NCBI GenBank assembly: GCA_009839635.1
Contig: VXPJ01000046.1
Coordinates: forward strand, 1 to 40,023
Source: Pseudomonadota bacterium
Lineage (GTDB): Bacteria; Pseudomonadota; Gammaproteobacteria; UBA4575
Reading direction: 5' to 3'
DNA length: 40,023 nucleotides
Shown here: in pieces, positions 16,199 through 25,600 of the stretch
Numbering within the stretch: position 1 is the stretch's first letter
Layout: each line of letters opens with the position of its first letter
Notes under the pieces: generated by a model
Databases searched by the model: none
Told to the model about the DNA's origin: nothing
The model's input: the letters and a program-made list of their open reading frames with translations, nothing else
Translations under genes and position numbers: made by a program

Positions 16199-17329
16199 AT
16201 GCAGGACCATCAGGAATCTCCGCCGGGTCTGGAGTACGATACCTCGGCGCCGGTACTGGTAACCGGGGCCACCGGCTACGTCGCGGGCTGGCTGACCCGG
16301 CGGCTGCTGGAGGAGGGCTTCAGTGTGCATGCGGCAGTGCGCAACCCGGGCATTGCCAACCAGATGACACACATCGAGCGAATGCGCCGCGAACTGCCGG
16401 GCTCCATCCAGTTCTTCCAGGCCGACCTGCTTGAACGCGGCAGCTACACCCGGGCCATGAAGGACTGCAGCGTCGTCTTTCATACCGCCTCACCATTTGA
16501 GTTTGCCGTTCGCGACCCGCAGCGCGAACTGATCGATCCCGCGGTACTCGGCACCCGCAGCGTGCTGGACAGCGTCAACGTCACGGGCAGCGTGCGCCGG
16601 GTAGTGCTGACCAGCTCCGTGGTCGCGACCTACGGCGACAATGCGGACATCGCGAAGCTGCCGGGCAAAGTTCTCAACGAGGAGGCCTGGAACACGACGT
16701 CCACACCCAAGCACCAGCCCTATCCCTACTCAAAGACGCAGGCGGAACGCATCGCCTGGGAAATTGCCGAAGCGCAGGATCGCTGGCGCCTGGTGACCGT
16801 CAACCCGGGACTGGTCCTCGGACCCTGTGTCACCGACTACATCCCAGACGCCTACTCCTTCTCACTGATCAAGAAGTTTGCAGACGGCACCCTGAAAGCT
16901 GGCGTGCCCCCCTACGAGACCGGCATGGTGGATGTGCGTGACGTGGCCGAAGCCCACCTGCGTGCAGGCTTCCTGCCCGGGGCGCAAGGGCGCCACATCA
17001 TCTTCTCCGATGTGAAACGCTTCATCGACGTGTCCGCACTGTTGCATGCCATGTTCAAGGATCATCGGCCATTTCCCCACCGGGTGCTGCCGAAATGGCT
17101 CCTCTGGCTGGTGGGGCCGCGGGCTGACAAGGCATTCACCCGCCCCGTTGTCAGCAAGAACATGAGACATCCATGGCGCGCCGACAATTCCAAGTCCAGG
17201 CAATCCCTGGGCATGCAATACCGTGCCATTGAGCAGGCCATCACCGACATGTTCTCGCAGATGATCGAACTGGGAGCGGTGCAAGTGCCCCAAGCCCTGA
17301 CCGGCAGCCACAAACCCGGCACTTCATGA
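16199..17329 (+). CDS. NAD(P)-dependent reductase, extended SDR family (dihydroflavonol-reductase-like)
   Basis: The 376-residue protein opens its Rossmann fold with VLVTGATGYVAGWLTRRLLE (from about residue 19), the GxxGxxG nucleotide site of extended short-chain dehydrogenases. The catalytic region has LTSSVVATYG and the YxxxK motif as YPYSKTQAERIAW. The downstream VNPGLVLGPC is typical of the dihydroflavonol-4-reductase / cinnamoyl-CoA-reductase-like group. The reaction is probably reduction or oxidation of a carbonyl or alcohol with NADP(H); the substrate is unknown. No Shine-Dalgarno precedes ATG 16199. It follows the autotransporter by 49 bp. There is no evident link to the RiPP locus, though tailoring cannot be excluded. 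Confidence 0.85.
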   Translation: MQDHQESPPGLEYDTSAPVLVTGATGYVAGWLTRRLLEEGFSVHAAVRNPGIANQMTHIERMRRELPGSIQFFQADLLERGSYTRAMKDCSVVFHTASPFEFAVRDPQRELIDPAVLGTRSVLDSVNVTGSVRRVVLTSSVVATYGDNADIAKLPGKVLNEEAWNTTSTPKHQPYPYSKTQAERIAWEIAEAQDRWRLVTVNPGLVLGPCVTDYIPDAYSFSLIKKFADGTLKAGVPPYETGMVDVRDVAEAHLRAGFLPGAQGRHIIFSDVKRFIDVSALLHAMFKDHRPFPHRVLPKWLLWLVGPRADKAFTRPVVSKNMRHPWRADNSKSRQSLGMQYRAIEQAITDMFSQMIELGAVQVPQALTGSHKPGTS

Positions 17330-17430
17330 ATCCTGTGCAGGGGACACTCCACCCCTAGCCCATAACGTCTTGTTTTTCTTCTCATGCCCGGGTGCTTTGT
17401 ATATACTTGTTCCTTACTAAGGAGAACCCC

Positions 17431-17718
17431 ATGTCTGAAAAAGATGACCAGGAAATACTGGAGAACGTCAAGAGTTCCGTCGATTTCAGTATTGTCACGG
17501 ACAATATCCTCGGGATTGCAGACTTCGTGATTGAAAAGCACGAATTCAAGAACGACTGTAGCCTCACGGACGAGCAGCGCGAACAGGCGACCGCGAAGAT
17601 CAAAGAAGCCCTGTGGGCACAGGTCGAGTCGCTCAAGCTGGAACGCAAGTCAATCCTGCAGGAAATGTTCGACAGCGCGGAGAGTGCCCTGGCGCAAGTG
17701 ATGCGCGACGGAAGCTGA
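17431..17718 (+). CDS. Small hypothetical protein (95 aa)
   Basis: ATG 17431 follows AAGGAG at an ideal distance, so translation is likely. The protein is acidic and predicted mostly helical: MSEKDDQEILENVKSSVDFS at the start, LTDEQREQATAKIKEALWAQ in the middle, LQEMFDSAESALAQVMRDGS at the end. It has one Cys, no signal peptide and no membrane segment. TATACT at about 17402 could be part of a promoter. The 271 bp behind it (17719-17989) hold no recognisable gene. I do not recognise the family. Confidence 0.65.
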   Translation: MSEKDDQEILENVKSSVDFSIVTDNILGIADFVIEKHEFKNDCSLTDEQREQATAKIKEALWAQVESLKLERKSILQEMFDSAESALAQVMRDGS

Positions 17719-17989
17719 TCGACGCCGAGTGAAGCTGACGGGCAGACCTGCCTGAGCAGATTCCATACACTGCATCGCCCATCGCACCATCTTCGGGTCA
17801 AACGAGAACGAAGGCCGGCGCTCGACACCGTGAACATCGAGCGGCTGTCCGACCAAGACCCGATCCCCCTGCATCCCTGATCCGGACATTCGTCAGGGCT
17901 CCAGACTAGATACTCCCAGATCATTAGGCAGGCCGGATACGGCATGCGGCTTCCCGGCAACCACTACGCCCGGAATCCGGTGCGTGGGT

Positions 17990-20485
17990 TCAAAAGCTGT
18001 ACAGCCAACCGCTCAGCAAGGTGAATTCGGCTTCCGCGTTTTCACGGTGCTCGGGCTCATGCGACCAGGTCGCGCCAAAGCGCCATTCGCCCAGGACCAG
18101 GGGCTGGCGCCAGTGCGCAGCCACGTCCACCTGGCGACCGCTCGGCGCCAGGCGGGCAGTCATGGAACGTTGCAGGACGGTGCCCGCAGGGGTGCGCCCG
18201 ACAGGGACCTTGAGGGAGGCGCGGCCCCCCTCGATACGAAGCGGCTGTGACACCGACAAGCGAAACGTGCCAGCCTCGCCGACTTCCCGGGTGGCGCGAA
18301 CCGCGAACGTGCTGGTTGCAAGCGAGGAGACCCCGGTGATCAGGCCCCGCGTGGACGCGGGGCGTACCCGGCCGATCTCGGCGCTGGCTCCAAGTGCCCA
18401 GCCGGCAAGCTCCGAATCCATCGACAGCCCGAAAAATACGGCATCAGCGCCGAGTTCGCCGAATGCCCCTTGAGCACGGGCACCAAGCAGGGAATCGGGC
18501 TCGCCAAGCCACCCGGCATGCAGGGCCACCGGGGTACCCGCAGCCTGCCAGGACACCAGCGCACCGGTCGCCGGCGTCTCGCCCGCCACCCCCTCGCTCG
18601 TGAACGCACTCGCGGAGAAACCGGACGGACCCGACACGCTCAATGCCACGGCCGGCTCGGCACGTGCGAAATGACCGGCCTGGCCCGCGCCCGGCATCTC
18701 CATCAGGCCAAGTCTCCATCGCGAGGCAGAAAGCCCGGGCGATAGCAGTTCCTGCACGTAGATGAAATCGAAGTCCTCGCCCAACGGGGCACGGGTATCG
18801 GGGACGCCGGACAGGAAGTCCTGCATCTGCACGTTCATTGGGGGTTTATAGGCGGGGGCTGCGAAACTGCCGAGATCAAACCAGAAGGGGGCACCGAGGG
18901 CATCGAAGGCAGCCATCTCGTGCCCGCGCAGCGATTGCACGAGGCCATCCCCGAAGGCCGGGCTGGACAGCAGTTGCGTGTTCTGCAACAGGACGCCCGG
19001 AGTACCGATATCGGTTTGCCGGGGGACCTCGAGCAGCCCCACCGGTGAGGTGGCAGCGCCGAGATCCATCAGGCCGTGGCCATACACCGCACGGTTGGCG
19101 TAGATCCCGCGATCGTTGGCGGTATCGAGCAGCCTGGACAGCAGGGCCGTGTTGGAGAGCTGGTTTCTGAACAACTGCTTCATCACCGCCAGCCCACCGG
19201 TGACCATGGGAGCGGCAAACGAGGTGCCGTCGACGGTCGCGATGCCCCGGAATCCGTCCTGGCCCTCGTGCGGCCCGAAATAGGTCGCCAGGATATCCTC
19301 GCCCGGGGCGGCCAGGCACCAGTTCGCGGCGATGCCGCAGCGGTTGGAGAAATCGGTGATCAGACCGTCCTCACCGATGGCCGCCACGGCGACCGTGTGG
19401 CCGCGAAGCTCCGGGATGCGGGCCATCAGGCCCGGCAATACTTCGACCGAGACCGCGTTGATCGCGAGGTTCCGGCAGTGGTCTTGGCCTGCTACACAGC
19501 TGTCCCCATGGCCGTTGCCCGCGGCCCACACCAGCACGGTCTTCTCATTCACACCGTGCTGGGCCATCGCGGCGATGGCATTGCCGAAATTGGCGCGCAG
19601 CTCACGCACGCTGTAACTGTTGATGATGCCCTCCGAACCCACGCTGAGGTTCAGGAAGTCCACCGTCCTCGTTCCGCTTCGCCAGTTCAGGGCACCGTTG
19701 ATGACGGTCGTCCAGAAGCTGTCGCGGGACTGCAGGCCGCTCAGCGTAATCGGGTTGTAGCCCGCCGGGCCCCGGCCCGTCGGAATGGCGAACATGGCGA
19801 TGTTTGCACCCCAGGCGACACCGTGACCGGCATTGACGGTGGTGACGATTCGAGGGGCCGCCGCCACGCTGGCCACCGCAGTGCCGTGGGAAAACCGGGT
19901 GCCGGTTTCGTTGACAGCCCCGGCCAGGAAGACCTCATTGATGGTCGAGCCGGCAAACAACTGGTGGGACAGATCGATGCCGGAGTCCACGAAGCCGACC
20001 GTCACCCCCTCGCCCGGGTCAATGGGAAGCCCGGTGAGCAACTCCATGTGGGCATAGGCGCGCTGTGCCCGGATGCTGGACAAGCCCCACTGGTTGTTGA
20101 AGTTGCGCTGGTTCTCGTAGACCGTCATCCGGCCACTCACCTCATTGTCGAATTCCGCAAGCCCGAGGCAGCCCTTGTTGACCGTCTGGATACACAGTGT
20201 GGATGGGTCCGGGGGTAATGAAGGCAGCGATGGTGGTGTCAGGGTCGGTGCCGGGGCGGCCATCTCCACCGGGGTTTGCTGCTCCGGGGTTTCTACCGGG
20301 TCGGAGCCTCCCTGAGAGGGCGTTGCAGGCGGCTGTGCATCCGAGCTGGAACCGCCGCCGCCACCTCCGCATGCACCAAGGACCATGACCAGCGCAAGAC
20401 CGGCCAGGCGCAGGGTTCTCTTGCCCGCATGGCGGCCGGATGAACCCGGCACGCAGGGCAGGCAAAAGACAGGGTGAGTCATCAT
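17990..20485 (-). CDS. Subtilisin-like (S8) serine protease lipoprotein with autotransporter-like C-terminus
   Basis: An 831-residue protein, started at ATG 20485. The lipoprotein signal peptide RLAGLALVMVLGAC is followed by GGGGGGSSSD and a Pro-rich spacer. The S8 catalytic triad is intact: Asp in VTVGFVDSGIDLSHQLF (about 165), His in FSHGTAVASVAAAP (about 200), and Ser in VDGTSFAAPMVTGGLAVMKQ (about 420). The C-terminal ~300 residues are beta-rich (ARGALVSW-like strands, VALSVSGPSGFSASAF) and end LLSGWLYSF, which fits an outer-membrane barrel. By family it is a secreted or surface protease that may cleave itself or other surface proteins. Its lipobox resembles the two poly-Gly TbpB-like lipoproteins farther left. 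A role in processing the RiPP is possible but unsupported. Confidence 0.85.
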   Translation of the reverse strand: MMTHPVFCLPCVPGSSGRHAGKRTLRLAGLALVMVLGACGGGGGGSSSDAQPPATPSQGGSDPVETPEQQTPVEMAAPAPTLTPPSLPSLPPDPSTLCIQTVNKGCLGLAEFDNEVSGRMTVYENQRNFNNQWGLSSIRAQRAYAHMELLTGLPIDPGEGVTVGFVDSGIDLSHQLFAGSTINEVFLAGAVNETGTRFSHGTAVASVAAAPRIVTTVNAGHGVAWGANIAMFAIPTGRGPAGYNPITLSGLQSRDSFWTTVINGALNWRSGTRTVDFLNLSVGSEGIINSYSVRELRANFGNAIAAMAQHGVNEKTVLVWAAGNGHGDSCVAGQDHCRNLAINAVSVEVLPGLMARIPELRGHTVAVAAIGEDGLITDFSNRCGIAANWCLAAPGEDILATYFGPHEGQDGFRGIATVDGTSFAAPMVTGGLAVMKQLFRNQLSNTALLSRLLDTANDRGIYANRAVYGHGLMDLGAATSPVGLLEVPRQTDIGTPGVLLQNTQLLSSPAFGDGLVQSLRGHEMAAFDALGAPFWFDLGSFAAPAYKPPMNVQMQDFLSGVPDTRAPLGEDFDFIYVQELLSPGLSASRWRLGLMEMPGAGQAGHFARAEPAVALSVSGPSGFSASAFTSEGVAGETPATGALVSWQAAGTPVALHAGWLGEPDSLLGARAQGAFGELGADAVFFGLSMDSELAGWALGASAEIGRVRPASTRGLITGVSSLATSTFAVRATREVGEAGTFRLSVSQPLRIEGGRASLKVPVGRTPAGTVLQRSMTARLAPSGRQVDVAAHWRQPLVLGEWRFGATWSHEPEHRENAEAEFTLLSGWLYSF

Positions 20486-20611
20486 GTATGTTCTCAAACG
20501 GGTTCCGGTCCGGGGGTTCTCTCGGCAATCCCCCGCAAGACTGCGGTCACCGTGGCGGGAAATTATAAATCAGGCGCGCTCGAGGTTGCCATTCACCTCG
20601 CATGAGGTGAG

Positions 20612-23080
20612 CTATCCGGGCGCATCCCGCGAGGCATCCGAATCGCTTCCCCGCATGCCCTCCAGCGCACCAAGATCGAGGGCTGCGCGCGATGCGGTCT
20701 CGCGAATGACCTCGGGCAGTTCATCAAAATCGTCATGTCCACAGGCACGCGCAATGGCCGCCTTGACCTTGGGGTCCAGCGCCTCCTCGTCCAAGGGGTA
20801 GCCCACCACCATCTGCAGGGCGCCGCGGATATTTCTCCACAGGCGCGTGGCCTCGGCCAGGCGCGCAGCCACTTCTTCATCCATCAGCCCACAGCCGCCA
20901 GCCGTTTCATACACGGAGGCGGTGTCGGAAACCAGCAAGGTCAGGGCATCCTCGGCGTGGGTCAGCTGGACCCAGCGCGCCGCATGCTCAAGTTCGTGCA
21001 GGCCGCCGTGCATGTCCTCGATCGAGACAAGACCCGGCCCCGGGACATCGTCGGCCACCGCCGAGAGCTTATCCAGCAATTCAAGGCGCCCCGTCCCGTG
21101 CGTCAGGACTTCGCAGCGTGCCTTGTCCAGGTGCACCTCAAGGCCTGAATCCACCGGCGCAAATATGCAACGCGCCTGCATCAATGTGTGTAGCTCGTAG
21201 GCCGTTCCTGCCGTTCTGTGATGTTCTGTAAATTCCTCCAGGGAGCGCACCGGCGCGGCCTCCCGGGTGCGCGGGATCTCCGCAAACAGCAGGTTCTCGT
21301 GCGAGAACGAACGCAGCGCATTGTAAAAGCGAGCCCCCAGGGACCGGAAGTACTCGGGCGGGGTGCCTTCGTATACGAACGCGATCTCGAGTTCGCAGCC
21401 AGGCACGGCTTCGCCGCTTGCCGCATCGCCGAGCAGGACCGCGGCCAGTGCGCCGCGGGCACGTCGTGCGCGCCTTGATGTAGAGCGATACTCGTCCTCG
21501 ACGGCGGCCAGCAGTACAGAGATCGAGGCCTGTGCAAGGTTCGTGAACACGGGTCCCGCCTCCACCGGCGAGAGGTTGCCGCGCATCACGTGCATGCTCA
21601 CCTGGAAGACCTTGTCGTTGAGCCAGTTGCGCACGGTCTCGACTTTCTCGCGCTCGCCCTGGGCCGGCAGCTCGGCCAGCTGCTCGGTCATCTCTACCAG
21701 CCCGAATTCATGCGTCCAGTACAAACGCGCGAGCCCCTTGCGCGCGATCGTCTCAAAGCCCGTGTCCGGCCCAAAGCCATCCGGCAGGTCCAGGTCGGTG
21801 AATTCGCGGTCCTCGAGGCAGTCCAGCAGTTCCGGGGCGGCGTTGATCCACTCGGTCAGGCGCGGCGAGGCTCCGAGGATTTCCTGGATGCGCTCGATCG
21901 ATTCCGGGCGGGCCACGAAGGCCGCACTGTCGTAGGCGCTCCAGTCACCGATATGCGGATAGAAGTGCGCGCGCCAGCGGTCCACCATCGGGTCCATGAC
22001 CTCGAACCAGCGTTTGGGGGCCACGGCGAGCCCGGCCATCTCGGAATAGTTCCTGGGCAGCTGCGGGGACTCCTCCTCGCCGTGATGCTGCAGCAGCGGG
22101 TAGTAGCGGGTGGCCTCGATGTGATGGTCGGCATGGCGCTGCATGTTGTAGTAGATCCAGTTGGTGAACTTGCTGGCCGCACTCCAGGAATGGCGGGGCG
22201 CGACACGCTCGAAGCGGCCATTGGGCAGGCGGATGCGCTGCAGCCCGTAGTGCTGCACGTAATTGATGATTTTCATGGACAGGATGATGCCCGAGCAAAA
22301 CAGCGCAAACACCAGCACCGCCCAGATCCCGCCCATCCAGTAGACCAGCAGATACCATCCGGCCATCGTCAGGCCATAGCGCCAGAACGGGTTGCTGTAA
22401 TGCCACACCGGCAGGTGCCGCCTCGACAGCCGGCTGCACTCGAAACGCCAGGACTCGCGCAGGCTCGCGGCCAGATCCTTGGGCAGGTACTGCCAGAAGC
22501 TCTGACCCTTGATCGCCGTGCCGTGATCGGCCGGCGTGCACACCAGGGCATGGTGCACGTAGATGTGTTCGGTGGCGTAGATCGGGTACGACACGGACGC
22601 CAGCAGCAGCTCGCCCAGGCGACGCTCCCACAGGGCACGTTGATGGATCAGTTCGTGTCCGGCGATGAACACCGCCTGTCCCACCAGGGCCAGGAGGACG
22701 GCCAGCAGCAGGCTTTCCCACAGCGCCAGGTGGCCCACAACCAGGATCTGCCAGAGCGCATAGACGAACGTCACCAGCCACAGGAGTGCCCAGGCCCAGA
22801 TCGCAAGCTTGTACAGGATCAGCTGGCTCTCCAGGGTGGCCTCCGGGTCCATGTTGCGCGTTTCCGTGCCGAACAGCTTGTCGAACCAGCCGGCCAGCAT
22901 GAAATAGACGGCCGGCCCGAGCAGCCACCAGCCCCCGAAGGTGGCGGCCAGCAGCATCAGGGGGAAGACCATCAGCGAGATGAAATACGGAAGGGCCGCC
23001 CAGATCGTCGGCTCGATGATGCCGCCTTGAGGGCCGGCTCCGGCACCCACACCACCCGGTTCTACGTTACCTATCGCCAT
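20612..23080 (-). CDS. AlkB-type di-iron membrane oxygenase fused to a GlnE-like nucleotidyltransferase region
   Basis: An 822-residue fusion. Residues ~25-330 are an integral-membrane fatty-acid-desaturase/AlkB fold with all His boxes: HELIH (142-146), EHIYVHH (171-177), QHYGLQR (276-282) and NMQRHADHH (312-320). These are the iron ligands of alkane-hydroxylase-like enzymes. From ~395 the sequence resembles one half of GlnE, the glutamine synthetase adenylyltransferase: IQEILGASPRLTEWINAAPE, a helical stretch, GALAAVLLG...CELEIAFVY (545-570), a GTAYELHTLMQAR segment, and the MHGGLHELEHAARWVQL motif. In GlnE the nucleotidyl-transfer residues are DxD; here the aligned position is ExE (563-565) and the Gly-rich part is altered, so activity is doubtful. 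ATG 23080 has GGAGG. It is divergent from the YcaO gene, so it is probably a tailoring enzyme of this locus (inference). Confidence 0.8.
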   Translation of the reverse strand: MAIGNVEPGGVGAGAGPQGGIIEPTIWAALPYFISLMVFPLMLLAATFGGWWLLGPAVYFMLAGWFDKLFGTETRNMDPEATLESQLILYKLAIWAWALLWLVTFVYALWQILVVGHLALWESLLLAVLLALVGQAVFIAGHELIHQRALWERRLGELLLASVSYPIYATEHIYVHHALVCTPADHGTAIKGQSFWQYLPKDLAASLRESWRFECSRLSRRHLPVWHYSNPFWRYGLTMAGWYLLVYWMGGIWAVLVFALFCSGIILSMKIINYVQHYGLQRIRLPNGRFERVAPRHSWSAASKFTNWIYYNMQRHADHHIEATRYYPLLQHHGEEESPQLPRNYSEMAGLAVAPKRWFEVMDPMVDRWRAHFYPHIGDWSAYDSAAFVARPESIERIQEILGASPRLTEWINAAPELLDCLEDREFTDLDLPDGFGPDTGFETIARKGLARLYWTHEFGLVEMTEQLAELPAQGEREKVETVRNWLNDKVFQVSMHVMRGNLSPVEAGPVFTNLAQASISVLLAAVEDEYRSTSRRARRARGALAAVLLGDAASGEAVPGCELEIAFVYEGTPPEYFRSLGARFYNALRSFSHENLLFAEIPRTREAAPVRSLEEFTEHHRTAGTAYELHTLMQARCIFAPVDSGLEVHLDKARCEVLTHGTGRLELLDKLSAVADDVPGPGLVSIEDMHGGLHELEHAARWVQLTHAEDALTLLVSDTASVYETAGGCGLMDEEVAARLAEATRLWRNIRGALQMVVGYPLDEEALDPKVKAAIARACGHDDFDELPEVIRETASRAALDLGALEGMRGSDSDASRDAPG

Positions 23081-23201
23081 AACAACCTCCAGCAAAGCGC
23101 TGGAACGTATTCATCGTTGAAATTCATTGTCCGCATCGGGATTGGCATGTCAAGGCGCGGGCTGGCGCATTTCACGCTGGTCAGCGCCTGTGATCCCCAT
23201 T

Positions 23202-25589
23202 ATGCTACGGAGCATGGTTGCGGATTCGGGTATGCCAGGACCACACAGCCCGCACGTGGCGGGCACAGGGCCGAATGCGACTGCCCCGCAAGGCCTGCTG
23301 CACAAGGTGAGTGCGGCCGATACCGGTGTCATTGACAGACCCGTGCTGACCCCGCATCTCGAGTACCGGATCCTCGACGCCGAGCGCGTGCTGCTCGTCT
23401 CCGAATCCTTCAACACGCTGCTGCACGGCCCGTTCTACGGCTCGCTGCTGGCGCTGCTGGATGGCACGCACAGCCACGACGAGATCACATCCACCCTGGG
23501 GTCGCAGTGGGTTGGCCAGGATCCTGAGGTCTGGCTCAAATCCCTTGCATCGCGAGGCTACATCGTTTCAGGTGAATACCGCATGGCCCGCGAGCGCGCG
23601 GCCTGGTGGTCCTCGCTGGGGGCCTCCCCTCGGTTTGTCGAGGAGCGCCTGGGAAGCGCAGGCGTGAGCGTGGCCGGGGACGAGGAGTGTGCCCTCACGG
23701 ATGCGCTGGAGTCGATGGGCGTGGCCGCAGGTCCAGGATACGAGGATCTCCGTGTGGTGGTCTGCGAGGACTACCTCGATGCAGTGCATGCGGACACGAA
23801 CCGCGCACAGATGGACTCGGGGCAGCCCTGGATGCTGGCCCGTCCGAAGGGGACCAGTCCGCTCATCGGCCCGGTGTTTTGCCCGGGCACGGGCGGGCCG
23901 TGCTGGAATTGCCTCGCTTACCGCCTGCAAAACCACCAGGAGGTCCATACTTTCGTGCGCAACCGCGAGGGCGAGGCGGGCGCATTTCGTGCCTTCGCCA
24001 TCGAGCCCGGGCTGCTGGAGGCGGTGCACGCACTGATCGCGGCCGAGATCGCCAAGTGGCTGGTGTTCGCCGAGCGTGCCCCGATTCACTCGAACGCGAT
24101 CTCGCTTGAGTTCGGCCCGCTGAAAACGACACACCATCCCGTGCGCCGGCGCCCGCAGTGCCCGGCGTGTGGTGAGGAGGCACACTACCGCGCGGATCGC
24201 CCGGCGCAGGTGGTGCAGCTCAAGCCGAGCCCGAAGGATGTGCAAAACAGCGGCGGGCTTCGCGCGGTCCATCCGGAACAGACCCTGGCGCGCTACTCCC
24301 ACCTGATCAGCCCGGTCAGCGGCGTGGTCAGCTGGCTGGAGCGCACCACCGAGGTCAGCGACCCCTGGCTGCACGTGCACTGGGCCGGCTCCAACCTGGC
24401 GCTTCGCATCAAGAGCCTGAGTTCGCTGCGGCGCAGCCTTCGAAGCAAGAGCGCGGGCAAGGGGAGCACGCCCGAGCAGTCGCAGGCGAGCGCGCTTTGC
24501 GAGGCCATCGAGCGCTATTCGGGCGCCTTCCACGGCGATGAGATCCGCACCCGCAAGCGCTATTCGGAATTCAAAGGCCAGGATGAAGATGGACAGGCCA
24601 TCCATCCGAACGAGGTACAGCTGTTCAGTGACCACCAGCTTGAGCACGCCGATGAAATCAATGCCCGCGCACACCCCTACAACATCATTCCCCCGCACTT
24701 TGATGCGCAAGCCGAGATCGACTGGTCGCCGGTGTACTCGCTCACCCGCGCGCGCCACTACTACCTGCCGACCTCGATCCTCTACGGCATGACCCCCGAG
24801 CAGCGCGGCCCGGGCGATCTGTGGGCGGACTCGAACGGCTGTGCGGCCGGCAACACGCTGGAGGAGGCTATCCTGCAGGGCTTTCTCGAGCTGGTGGAGC
24901 GCGATGCCTTCTCGATCTGGTGGTACAACCGCCTGCGCTGTCCGGGAGTCGATCTTGAGAGTTTCGACGACGCCTATCTGGCCGGTGCAGCGGACTACTA
25001 CAGGACGCTCGAGCGCGACATGTGGCTGCTCGACGTCAGCGCCGATTTCCCCATCCCGGCCTTCGTGGCGCTGTCGCGCAGAACCGACACGCAACCCGAA
25101 GACATCCTCTACGGGGCCGGTGCGCATACCGATGCGCGCATCGCCGCCCTGCGTGCGGTGTGCGAGATGAACCAGTGCCTGACCTGGGTGCCGCGCCCGA
25201 AAACCGGGCACACCGGCTACGGAGTCGATGACCCGATGTGCCTCGCCTGGTGGCAGAACGCGAGGCTTGAGGCACACCCTTACCTCGCCCCGGATCCCGG
25301 CGCGCCTGTACGCTGTGCCGCGGACTATCCGCTGCCCGAAACCGACGACATCAAGGAGGACGTCGAGCACTGCTGTGCACTGGTGGCCGACAAGGGCCTG
25401 GAGATGCTGGTGCTCGAGCAGACCCGGCCCGACATCGGCATGCCGGTGGCCCGCGTCATCGTGCCGGGCATGCGCCACTTCTGGGAGCGCTTTGCCCCGG
25501 GGCGCCTGTACGAGGTGCCGGTGCAGATGGGCCGGCGCACGGCACCGCTGGCCGAGTCCGAACTCAACCCCGTGGCGGTCATCGCCTGA
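23202..25589 (+). CDS. Fused TOMM cyclodehydratase: leader-binding/E1-like domain plus YcaO
   Basis: About 795 residues from ATG 23202; starts at 23127 (TTG), 23217 or 23232 are also possible and none has a good ribosome binding site. The N-terminal half is an E1/ThiF-like, leader-binding region that starts with PHLEYRILDAERVLLVSESF and carries a zinc tetra-Cys set, C234-x2-C237 (GGPCWNC) and C320-x2-C323 (CPACGEE). The C-terminal half is a YcaO ATP-dependent cyclodehydratase with EAIERYSG (434-441) and GCAAGNTLEEAILQGFLELV plus ERDAF. In the family this enzyme turns Cys, Ser or Thr of a precursor into azolines by ATP-dependent backbone activation. The C-terminus ELNPVAVIA lacks the PxPxP tail seen in several YcaO proteins. 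The expected substrate is the precursor at 28649. The RND transporter follows after 11 bp. Confidence 0.9.
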   Translation: MLRSMVADSGMPGPHSPHVAGTGPNATAPQGLLHKVSAADTGVIDRPVLTPHLEYRILDAERVLLVSESFNTLLHGPFYGSLLALLDGTHSHDEITSTLGSQWVGQDPEVWLKSLASRGYIVSGEYRMARERAAWWSSLGASPRFVEERLGSAGVSVAGDEECALTDALESMGVAAGPGYEDLRVVVCEDYLDAVHADTNRAQMDSGQPWMLARPKGTSPLIGPVFCPGTGGPCWNCLAYRLQNHQEVHTFVRNREGEAGAFRAFAIEPGLLEAVHALIAAEIAKWLVFAERAPIHSNAISLEFGPLKTTHHPVRRRPQCPACGEEAHYRADRPAQVVQLKPSPKDVQNSGGLRAVHPEQTLARYSHLISPVSGVVSWLERTTEVSDPWLHVHWAGSNLALRIKSLSSLRRSLRSKSAGKGSTPEQSQASALCEAIERYSGAFHGDEIRTRKRYSEFKGQDEDGQAIHPNEVQLFSDHQLEHADEINARAHPYNIIPPHFDAQAEIDWSPVYSLTRARHYYLPTSILYGMTPEQRGPGDLWADSNGCAAGNTLEEAILQGFLELVERDAFSIWWYNRLRCPGVDLESFDDAYLAGAADYYRTLERDMWLLDVSADFPIPAFVALSRRTDTQPEDILYGAGAHTDARIAALRAVCEMNQCLTWVPRPKTGHTGYGVDDPMCLAWWQNARLEAHPYLAPDPGAPVRCAADYPLPETDDIKEDVEHCCALVADKGLEMLVLEQTRPDIGMPVARVIVPGMRHFWERFAPGRLYEVPVQMGRRTAPLAESELNPVAVIA

Positions 25590-25600
25590 GGCACCGGGGC

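Noticed and set aside
17719..17989. Possible gene remnant between the 95-residue gene and the S8 protease (segment reading RFHTLHRPSHHLRVK or, on the minus strand, PSFSFDPKMVRWAMQC)
   Set aside because: No family match, no start signals and no continuity with flanking genes; not enough for a pseudogene call.
17990..20485. The S8 protease as leader peptidase of the RiPP
   Set aside because: It is a surface lipoprotein outside the cluster operons, and an intact C39 peptidase already explains leader removal.
21590..23335. 581-codon plus-strand frame across the AlkB-like gene
   Set aside because: The His boxes and GlnE-like motifs are on the minus strand; the plus frame reads as His/Gln/Arg-rich noise.
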